In this document: positions 50,036 through 60,100 of the stretch, one piece after another
How positions within the stretch are numbered: the stretch's first letter is position 1
Layout: every line of letters begins with the position of its first letter
NCBI GenBank assembly: GCA_947623455.1
Contig: OX392534.1
Span: 11,604,001 to 11,668,000, forward strand
Source: Mimachlamys varia
Taxonomy: Eukaryota > Mollusca > Bivalvia > Pectinida > Pectinidae
Length of the DNA: 64,000 nt
Reading direction: 5' to 3'
Notes under the pieces: generated by a model
The model's input: the letters and a program-made list of their open reading frames with translations, nothing else
Told to the model about the DNA's origin: nothing
Database searches by the model: none
Program-made: the position numbers and the translations under genes

Positions 50036-50239
50036 TAGGATGGGGATGGGGGTAAGGAGAAGACGTAGAGGATTAGGTTAACATAACAAATAATTAGGGG
50101 AAATGTAGGGGTAAAGGCAGAGGATGGGATAAGAGAATAAAAAGGTCGGGAAAATTTGTAAGAGTAGTGGTAAAGGGTCGGGATATTGGATATGGATAGA
50201 TGGTAGGACTAGAGGTGGGTGTTGAGAATGGTATGGGGA

Positions 50240-52690
50240 TAACAAATAAGTAGTTAGAGGTACATGTAGATTACGGGGATAAGGTGTAGAGGTAGAGGAC
50301 GGGGGTAAGGTGTAGAGGTAGAGGAAGGAGGTAAGGTGTAGAGATAGAGGACGGGGTAAGGTGTAGAGGACGGGGTAAGGTGTAGAGGTAGAAGACGGGG
50401 GTAAGGTGTAGAGGTAGAGGACGGGGGTAAGGTGTAGAGGTAGAGGACGGGGGTAAGGTATAGAGGTAGAGGACGGGGTAAGGTGTAGGGGTAGAGGACG
50501 GGGTAAGGTGTAGAGGTAGAGGACGGGGGTAAGGTGTAGAGGTAGAGGAAGGGGTAAGGTGTAGAGGTAGAGGACGGGGTAAGGTGTAGAGGTAGAGGAC
50601 GGGGGTAAGGTATAGAGGTAGAGGACGGGGGTAAGGTATAGAGGTAGAGGACGGGGTAAGGTGTAGAGGTAGAGGACGGGGTAAGGTGTAGAGGTAGAGG
50701 ACGGGGGTAATGTGAAGAGGACGGGGGTAAGGTGTCGAGGTAGAGGACGGGGTAAGGTGTAGAGGTAGAGGACGGGGGTAAGGTGTAGAGGACGGGGGTA
50801 AGGTGTCGAGGTAGAGGACGGGATAAGGTGTAGAGGTAGAGGAAGGGGGTAAGGTGTAGAGGTAGAGGACGGGGTAAGGTGTAGAGGTAGAGGACGGGGG
50901 TAAGGTATAGAGGTAGAGGACGGGGTAAGGTGTAGAGGTAGAGGACGGGGTAAGGTGTAGAGGTAGATGACGGGGGTAAGTTGTAGAGGAAGGGGGTAAG
51001 GTGTAGAGGTAGAGGACGGGGTAAGGTGTAGAGGTAGAGGACGGGGATAAGGTGTAGAGGTAGAGGACGGGGTAAGGTGTAGAGGTAGAGGACGGGGTAA
51101 GGTGTAGAGGTAGAGGACGGGGGTAAGGTGTAGAGGAAGAGGAAGGAGGTTAGGTGTAGAGGTAGAGGACGGAGTAAGGTGTAGAGGACGGGGTAAGGTG
51201 TAGAGGTAGAGGACGGGGGTAAGGTGTAGAGGAAGAGGAAGGAGGTTAGGTGTAGAGGTAGAGGACGGGGTAAGGTGTAGAGGTAGAGGAAGGAGGTTAG
51301 GTGTAGAGGTAGAGGACGGGGTAAGGTGTAGAGGTAGAGGACGGGGGTAAGGTGTAGAGGTAGAGGACGGGGTAAGGTGTAGAGGTAGAGGACGGGGGTA
51401 AGGTGTAGAGGTAGAGGAAGGGGGTTATGTGTAGAGGTAGAGGACGGGGGTAAGGTGTAGAGGTAGAGGACGGGGTAAGGTGTAGAGGTAGAGGACGGGG
51501 TAAGGTGTAGAGGTAGAGGACGGGGGTAAGGTGTAGAGGTAGAGGAAGGGGGTTATGTGTAGAGGTAGAGGACGGGGGTAAGGTGTAGAGGTAGAGGACG
51601 GGGTAAGGTGTAGAGGTAGAGGACGGGGTAAGGTGTAGAGGTAGAGGACGGGGTAAGGTGTAGAGGTAGAGGACGGGGATAAGGTGTAGAGGTAGAGGAC
51701 GGGGGTAAGGTATAGAGGTAGAGGACGGGGTAAGGTGTAGAGGTAGAGGACGGGGTAAGGTGTAGAGGTAGAGGACGGGGGTAAGGTGTAGAGGACGGGG
51801 ATAAGGTGTCGAGGTAGAGGACGGGGTAAGGTGTAGAGGTAGAGGACGGGGGTAAGGTGTAGAGGACGGGGGTAAGGTGTCGAGGTAGAGGACGGGATAA
51901 GGTGTAGAGGTAGAGGAAGGGGGTAAGGTGTAGAGGTAGAGGACGGGGTAAGGTGTAGAGGTAGAGGACGGGGGTAAGGTATAGAGGTAGAGGACGAGGT
52001 AAGGTGTAGAGGTAGAGGACGGGGTAAGGTGTAGAGGTAGATGACGGGGGTAAGGTGTAGAGGAAGGGGGTAAGGTGTAGAGGTAGAGGACGGGGTAAGG
52101 TGTAGAGGTAGAGGACGGGGATAAAGTGTAGAGGTAGAGGACGGGGTAAGGTGTAGAGGTAGAGGACGGGGTAAGGTGTAGAGGTAGAGGACGGGGGTAA
52201 GGTGTAGAGGAAGAGGAAGGAGGTTAGGTGTAGAGGTAGAGGACGGAGTAAGGTGTAGAGGACGGGGTAAGGTGTAGAGGTAGAGGACGGGGGTAAGGTG
52301 TAGAGGAAGAGGAAGGAGGTTAGGTGTAGAGGTAGAGGACGGGGTAAGGTGTAGAGGTAGAGGAAGGAGGTTAGGTGTAGAGGTAGAGGACGGGGTAAGG
52401 TGTAGAGGTAGAGGACGGGGGTAAGGTGTAGAGGTAGAGGACGGGGTAAGGTGTAGAGGTAGAGGACGGGGGTAAGGTGTAGAGGTAGAGGAAGGGGGTT
52501 ATGTGTAGAGGTAGAGGACGGGGGTAAGGTGTAGAGGTAGAGGACGGGGTAAGGTGTAGAGGTAGAGGACGGGGTAAGGTGTAGAGGTAGAGGACGGGGG
52601 TAAGGTGTAGAGGTAGAGGACGGGGATAAGGTGTAGAGGTAGAGGACGGGGGTAAGGTGTAGAGGTAGAGGACGGGGGTAAGAAGATGAG
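50240..52690. repeat. 25-26-bp minisatellite with about 1.07-kb higher-order repeat
   Basis: Unit GTAAGGTGTAGAGGTAGAGG + ACGGGG, about 95 copies, with ACGGGG/ACGGGGG, AAGGAGGTT and short (missing GGTAGA) variants. Variant patterns at 50817 and 50967 recur at 51891 and 52041, both 1074 bp later, so roughly 50.7-51.6 kb was duplicated as a block. Confidence 0.93.
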
Positions 52691-52694
52691 CATT

Positions 52695-53020
52695 AGGAAT
52701 ACAGGGTAAGTGTAGAGGGAGAGCTTTGGATGAGATGATAAAAGGTATAGGCGTTAGGTAGTGTTAGAGGATTGAAGTAATTAGGTATAGAGGTAAAGGA
52801 TAGAGGAACGGGTATAGGGGGTTAAAAAGTAGGGGTATAGAGTAGAAGTCGGGGATGGGAGTAAGATCATTACGTAGGTTTACATGGTAAGGGATTAGGA
52901 AGAGGATTGGATAAGAGGATAAAATTGGAGGGGTGGGGTAGTTGTTGAAGAGGACTAGGGAGGGGAAGGGGTAAGGGAAGGGGTAGAGGTTAGAGGTAAT
53001 TAGAGGCTAGGGTATATAAA
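52695..53020. repeat. Decayed edge of the G-rich block
   Basis: GGGTAAGGG, GTAGAGG words without period; C-poor plus strand. Confidence 0.55.
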
Positions 53021-53133
53021 ATCGGGTACACATGTATCACAAACATGATGATACTTTAAAAAAGCTGTAAATGAACGATAGTACTGTAAAAGATGTGCAT
53101 TAATTAGGTTGCCTTACAAACATGAGCTGTATG

Positions 53134-53215
53134 GAATTTCCCTATAGCTCAGTCGGTAGAGCATCAGACTGGAGAGCCAAGGGTCGCGGGTTCAAACCCC
53201 AGCGACGGCACTATC
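53134..53215 (+). mobile_element. tRNA-derived SINE head (non-functional tRNA)
   Basis: A-box TAGCTCAGTCGG (53146), paired D stem, and B-box GGTTCAAACCC (53190). The anticodon stem cannot pair and no acceptor stem is formed. Shares GGAATTTCC and the A-box context with the 27.8-kb copy. Confidence 0.6.
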
Positions 53216-53799
53216 TTTATCACTTTCCCTCGTCCTATTACGGTACAATACCTGGTAATCAATTAAGCGTCTCTATTAACGATATAAAAACTGTTCGGGA
53301 TTTATCGTTTAAGTTTTCACCTTGGCAGGTCTTCAAATACGTTACTGGACATTATTTGATATATTGACCATCTAGTGTACTTTCCTCTGTAGCCTATTTC
53401 AAGCACTGCGCTGTAGAACGATCAGCGTACATGTGGCGCCACAAAGAGGACTCCTCTGACCACACATCAAACTGTCCTGACATATCAATTAGATTTTGAC
53501 TTTTTTATTCTATTAATACGGTATTCCATTACCAAAACGATACCTAACTAAATCATCATACGGCATTTATGTTGCGTCGGCCAAACAATTAGGCTAACCA
53601 TTCGACATCTCGTGCCAAAAAATGAACATGCGACGACACCGAACCAATCTTGAACCAAGTAATAATCCATCCCTATCATTTTCCAGGGAGTCATCTATTT
53701 TCTGACCGTTTGCCATTATTGACGGTCTCTCTTAAAAGCGTCCACAAGCGTCTACAAGCGTCTTCAAGCGTCTTCAGAAAATTTCTTAAAAAATACTAA

Positions 53800-55110
53800 A
53801 TAAAGTAAGCGACATCAGAAGATATGTTGATAATATGATCATAATACACCTCTATACCAAATTTTAACTCAATATTCGAAAAATTGACCGAGTTATGACG
53901 ATTTTAATGTTTACGATCGGCGGGGTGGCACATGTGTGTGACCGTTTAAAAAGCGTCGCCAGATTATAACTTCAAAACCACTGAATAAAGTAAGCGACAT
54001 CAGAATATATGTTGTTACTATGATCATAATACACTTATGTGTCAAATTTCAATCAGATATTCGAAAAATTGAACGAGTTATGGCGAATTTAATGTTAATG
54101 ATCGATTGTGTGGCACACGTGTGTAACATATATACTGCAGAGTTTTAAAAAAAGCGTCGCCAGACAATACCTATAAAACTTCTGAATAAAGTAAGCGACA
54201 TCAGAAGATATGTTGTTACTATGATCATAATACACTTATGTGTCAAATTTCAATCAGATATTCGAAAAATTGAACGAGTTATGGCGAATTTAATGTTAAT
54301 GATCGATTGTGTGGCACACGTGTGTAACATATATACTGCAGAGTTTTAAAAAAAGCGTCGCCAGACAATACCTATAAAACTTCTGAATAAAGTAAGCGAC
54401 ATCAGAAGATATGTTGTTACTATGATCATAATACACTTATGTGTCAAATTTCAATCAGATATTCGAAAAATTGAACGAGTTATGGCGAATTTAATGTTAA
54501 TGATCGATTGTGTGGCACACGTGTGTAACATATATACTGCAGAGTTTTAAAAAAAGCGTCGCCAGACAATACCTATAAAACTTCTGAATAAAGTAAGCGA
54601 CATCAGAAGATATGTTGTTACTATGATCATAATACACTTATGTGTCAAATTTCAATCAGATATTCGAAAAATTGAACGAGTTATGGCGAATTTAATGTTA
54701 ATGATCGATTGTGTGGCACACGTGTGTAACATACATGTATATACTGCAGAGTTTTAAAAAAAGCGTCGCCAGACAATACCTATAAAACTTCTGAATAAAG
54801 TAAGCGACATCAGAAGATATGTTGTTAGTATGACGACTATAATGCACCTCTACACCAAATATCAACTTAATATTCGAAATATTGATCAAGTTATTTCGAT
54901 TTTATTTTTACGACCGACGGCGTGGGAAACATACATTTATATATGAATAGAAATCAACATATCAAAAAGGTTCTACAGACTATATATCTAAAATCATTTT
55001 TATAAAGTAAGATATATGTTATGATGTTGACTTTAATACACCTGTATTTCAAGTTTCAATTTGATTTGTGCGAAAATGACCGAGTAATCATGAATTTAAT
55101 GTTTGATTAT
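53800..55110. repeat. About 200-bp satellite, 6-7 units, inside the TIR element
   Basis: GTAAGCGACATCAGAAGATA occurs at 53805 and 54000 (the latter variant), then 54191, 54392, 54593 and 54800; spacings 195, 191, 201, 201, 207. The middle three units are almost identical; outer units diverge, with a last decayed one near 55005. Confidence 0.92.
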
Positions 55111-55572
55111 GAAGCTAAATATTTACGGCTTGGCACATATGTGTACGTACATACAGGTATACTCTATATATGTAGGGCTTCGCACAGGTGAACGCACAGT
55201 AAGGCCAGATCAATTGCTATGTAAACACTTAACACCTACCTGTGAAAGATCAATGAGTTATGATTTACGGGGACGTAGTATATGATTATAAAATAAAACA
55301 TCTTAATTTAATATTTGATTACACCACGGACTTATTAGATCTATTAGATGCTATCCAAGTCCGTGATTAGATCAAACTCTAATCTATGAAACATGTGGGC
55401 AAGAATTCAGTAAGAGAAATTAGTTGCGACATCTGTCAGTAAAAATTAAAAGGGTCTCAAATAAATATATATATATGCATTTGAATAAGTTTAAGCACGG
55501 ACTTAGAATTGTCTTTCTGATTGTATAAGCCTAAATCAAGCAACAGAAGTATTTACAAAGTTATTGCTGGAA

Positions 55573-55915
55573 AATGTAAAATTTGTGAAATAAAACAATT
55601 GATCAAAGTATTTATATTTGACTTATATTTTTTATTCTTTATATTGTTGGCACGTCAGAATTCAACATCTGCAATTAAAAAAAATTTCAATTTATATCGT
55701 TCAAAAAACCATCATGAAATACTAATACACTGTAGTATCTACATAATGTATTATAACATATGGACACGAAAAGCAATATGTAAAATTAGTGAAATAAAAC
55801 AATTGAAATATTCATATTTGACTTGTATTTTTTATTCTTTATATTGTCGGCACTTCTGAATTCAGCATCTGCAAAGAGAAAAAGAGCAAATTTCAATTTA
55901 TATCATTCAGATTGT
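55573..55915. repeat. Direct repeat, offset about 204 bp
   Basis: TGTAAAATTTGTGAAATAAA at 55575 and TGTAAAATTAGTGAAATAAA at 55779 begin two related blocks that both run to a TTTCAATTTATATC end; inside the TIR element. Confidence 0.75.
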
Positions 55916-56350
55916 CCATGCTTATAAATAATGTTGGTCTCTATATAATGTACGTTATTACAGGGACATATACGTCCCTGGTTGTTATACCACGTGGACA
56001 TGAAAATATCAGTGTTTACTCTCTATTTCTGTTCTTTCGTAAATATATACATATATGCTTTATTTCTCTCATTTCGGTCCCTGGTTCCTCCTATCATTTC
56101 ATGTTATACATACAGTTACGTGCCAAAAGTCTTTCATTTTTTTTTATTTTGCTATATATTCTTTGTATTTCCATCTTTTTTTTTTCAATTTGAAAAGACT
56201 TTTGGTATGTAACAGTATATACATCCTATGACGAAACCGATTTAAACATGTACATCTACCAAGTTGATAGCAGTACCACGGACTTTTAAAAGATATTTTC
56301 TGAGGACGCTTGAAGACGCTTGTAGACGCTTTTAAGAGAGACCCATTATC

Positions 56351-56449
56351 GAAGCAGTAGTTGAACTTGGAAAGAAATGAACAGGTGACTTATACATGAA
56401 CAAATAAGTCATGACCTGATCATTTATTTCCAAGTTTAACTACTGCTTC
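56351..56449. repeat. 99-bp fold-back
   Basis: GAAGCAGTAGTTGAACTTGG and CCAAGTTTAACTACTGCTTC form the outer stem; pairing continues to about 43 bp per arm with a loop of about 8. It starts at the right edge of the TIR element. Confidence 0.8.
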
Positions 56450-56542
56450 AATAAAATATGCTTAGTGAATAATAAAATGTCCATGTAATTACAAGTTATG
56501 TTTTTTAAGATGTTGGCTGAGTGGAGACGAACCAACTAAACA

Positions 56543-56937
56543 TTAAAGGCCCAATATACGTAACTTTCGGCAAAACTTGAAGCGAAAATCAAGCCTAGTA
56601 ACTTATTATATTTTTAGATTCAGCTAAGATTAGCTGATATCAGCAATATTCAAGATGAATTCTTACGCGGTTACCGGTACAGTAGTAGCTGAAACTCGGT
56701 ATTTGTAAACACGCGTCCATTTTGCACCGTCTTCTACCTTCGGTTTGTTGCTGAAGTGGGCCACACCTGAATTATTTTCAGCTCTTTGGATTTTTCTGTC
56801 AAGAGTTTCTTGTTAGTTACCGCTCAGGTTTACTTTGTTTTAGGGTATTTTTTTGCATGGTTATTAACTGGATTTTTTGTCAGAATTTTTCAGAATCACG
56901 AAAAAATTCCTGAAGTTACGTATATTGGGCCTTTAAA
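56543..56937. mobile_element. MITE family A, full-length copy
   Basis: About 392 bp, TTAA|AGGCCCAATATACG ... CGTATATTGGGCCT|TTAA; same orientation as the 28.1-kb copy. This is the clearest TTAA target duplication of the four. It lies about 200 bp upstream of the Slob/PXK-like start codon. Confidence 0.8.
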
Positions 56938-57134
56938 AAAACAAAGCCCACTAGTTCAGTTTATTTAAGTCTACCACAGTTATGCCCCTGTAAATTTGGT
57001 GTTGAAAAAACACTACCAGAGTTATGCCCCTTGATGCAATCTGGAACGAAATCACATGACCGTATCATGTGGGTGATAGGCCATACAGTTCAAGTTACAT
57101 GTGATGAAAACATGGGATAGATGACAGCGGGGAA

Positions 57135-57176
57135 ATGGCAGACGACGTGTCCGACTGGATTCTCGACCACATCTAT
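57135..57176 (+). CDS. Slob/PXK-like gene, first coding exon
   Basis: 14 codons, MADDVSDWILDHIY, from an ATG with purine at -3 and G at +4, ending TAT|GTAAGT. An upstream ATG at 57121 opens another frame and would be a small uORF if it is in the transcript. The acidic start lies directly before the membrane segment of the next exon. Confidence 0.7.
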
Positions 57177-60100
57177 GTAAGTATGCGTCCCTTAAATTCG
57201 AGTATGATCGGTAAATGTTACAGAGGCTGAAACGAGATCAAAAACAAAAGATGATATATAGATCTATGTATGTTTATCCTCGATATGCATTCTATATTAA
57301 TCTATATTAGACCAAGACGACAGGGACATGTATAGACTTATATGATGAAATTACCGATAAGTACCTATATATATATATTAATTGTCAATATATGATCGTG
57401 GAAGTAATAGCGACAGTAATACGCATCCAACGAACATTTGTTTGTTAGGATCCATGGCCAGTATATATACAGTGGATCATACAGTCGATATTATACTTAT
57501 TACTAGGCCTAGACTATATTAATTGTCAATATATACTGAGTATAATGTATTTATCGGTAATTTAATCATATAAATCTATATACATGTCCCAGTGCATAGA
57601 CTTGTTCATCTCATGCTTTAGGAGGAAATGAGTGCAATTTCTATATGTATACAGTGGATTCCACTTAATATCACCCCTGTTAATATCACATTCCTCTTTA
57701 TATCATGTTTTCCCCAAGCACAATTTCCCATCTATAATTATAATCTATGTAATTTTATATGGTTAATATCAGGTATTTTTATGTGAATTCCTCTTAATAT
57801 CATGTTTTTTAACCAATCACATAAAACATCCATAAAATTATGTCATTTCCAAGGTGTAGTGGACTTGGTAAGGTGTAGAGGTAAAGGATTGGGGTAAGAT
57901 GTAGAGGTAGAGGACGGGGGTAAGGTGTAGAGGTAGAGGACGGGGGTAAGATGTAGAGGTAGAGGACGGGGGTAAGATGTAGAGGTAGAGGACGGGGGTA
58001 AGGTGTAGAGGTAGAGGACGGGGTAAGGTGTAGAGGTAGAGGACGGGGGTAAGGTGTAGAGGTAGAGGTAGACGGCGTCCCTTAAATTCGAGTATGATCG
58101 GTAAATGTTACAGAGGCTGAAACGAGATCAAAAACAAAAGATAATATATAGATCTATGTATGTTTATCCTCGATATGCATTCTATATTAATCTATATTAG
58201 ACCAAGACGACAGGGACATGTATAGACTTATATGATGAAATTACCGATAAGTACCTATCTATATATATTAATTGTCAATATATGATCGTGGAAGTAATAG
58301 CGACAGTAATACGCATCCAACGAACATTTGTTTGGTAGGATCCATGGCCAGTATACGGTGGATCATACCGTCGATATTATACTTATTACTAGGCCTAGAC
58401 CATATTAATTGTCAATATATACTGAGTATAATGTCTTTATCGGTAATTTAATCATATAAATCTATATACATGTCCCAGTGCATAGACTTGTTCATCTCAT
58501 GCTTTAGGAGGTAATGAGTGCAATTTTTTTATGTATACAGTGGATTCCACTTAATATCACCCCTGTTAATATCACATTCCTCTTTATATCATGTTTTCCC
58601 CAAGCACAATTTCCCATCTATAATTATAATCTATGTAATTTTATTTGGTTAATATCAGGTATTTTTATGTGAATTCCTCTTAATATCATGTTTTTTAACC
58701 AATCACATAAAATATCCATAAAATTATGTCATTTCCATTGATTTACCTGGAAAGTTATATTTACAACCTGTACCAAATTATTGCATTATAGAGAATTAAA
58801 ATAATGTATAGGCCTATATATCTATATTAAAACATCTTCATATATACAATGAATACATTTTGTAGCTCACTTTAAGTTATAGAGATATAGAAATGCACTA
58901 GATTTAGAGCAAAAACATGTTTCTGTTAATGTCACATACCTGTTAATATCATGTTTTTGTCTGACAAATGCAACATGATATAATCAGATAAAGAGGAATG
59001 CTCTGTATAATCTGTCCCACCATTGTGATCTAGTGATCATGACCCGGGGCCTTTCTGTTTTCAAGTAATTTGTAGTTATGATGTTTTTTTATAGATCAGT
59101 CATGTTAACATATTGAGTGATCTAATTTCATGATATGGAAAAAACATTGGTGTATAACAGGATTGGAAAAATGCACGGCCAAACTGATGTTCAAACCCTA
59201 GCTGGACCTTCTGATATCGATATCGACATGACATGACGCTATAGACTATATTCCAGTTCCGCTACAATTGTATTATACAGTAATTATTGCTCAAATGCAT
59301 GAACTTTAATTATCTCCAAGATGTTGAGATCCATTCTTTCAATAGACCACTCTATTTATTGGTTAAAAAAATGAAATCCCAGCCTCCTCCAATTGGCAAT
59401 GTGCTTGGGGAAATACTTAAGATTTGTGTTGGCTGATCATGATGTAATGTAATTTTAATATTGGCAGGTACCAATAATCGTCGGTATCTTGGTATTGGTA
59501 CTACTGGTCGTCCTAGTCTGGTATCTGTGTAAGAGATATGGGTAAGTTAGAACCCTCTCTTTGTTGGTCATGTATTTCGAGGAGGATTGTGGAACGTTAA
59601 TACATACGTACAAATTATAAGAATGTATTCAGGACCAATGTATAACTAAGAGGTGCAGGTTATAATGCAAACATAACAAAAAAAATTGACAAAGACCCTA
59701 TACACTTGATTTTATTAGTTTCAAATTTTGATTAGTCCATGTCCACTTATCCAGTTTTGTTGAACATATTAAGTTATACCAAATTTTGATGAGTCAACCT
59801 ATCTAGCAGAACTTAGACCACAAACATTTTGAAAATTTCAATAATGTCAGACTAGCAATTTGCAAGCTTCATTATGAAATTATAGGCCTATATTAAAAAG
59901 TTTTAATTGTAATATTTTTCTTGTAGGTCGAGATATGACTACAGTGTATTGCGCAGTGATATGGAACTGCCACAGAAAATGGATCTTGAAAGACGAGAAC
60001 AACAAAACAGTCTCAGAGGTATTTGTCTGAAAGCTGTTTTACCCAGCACTATAGCTTAAGATATCTTGTAAATATGTTTGGTTATACCATCAAGCTATAG

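Larger units (their letters stand above)
53724..56343. mobile_element. 2.6-kb TIR element carrying a satellite array
   Basis: The left end GGTCTCTCTTAAAAGCGTC continues through CACAAGCGTC/TACAAGCGTC/TTCAAGCGTC to TTCAGAAAAT; the right end is its inverted copy with one 10-bp subunit fewer. Flanks CATTATTGA (53714-53722) and CATTATCGA (56344-56352) are a candidate 8-9-bp target-site duplication with one change. The interior is AT-rich with no recognisable transposase, so it is non-autonomous. Architecture (tandem-repeat core in a short element) recalls the pearl elements described in bivalves; family membership is inference. Confidence 0.65.

Noticed and set aside
53146..53215. A functional tRNA gene
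   Set aside because: A and B boxes are present but the anticodon and acceptor stems do not pair; more likely a SINE head.
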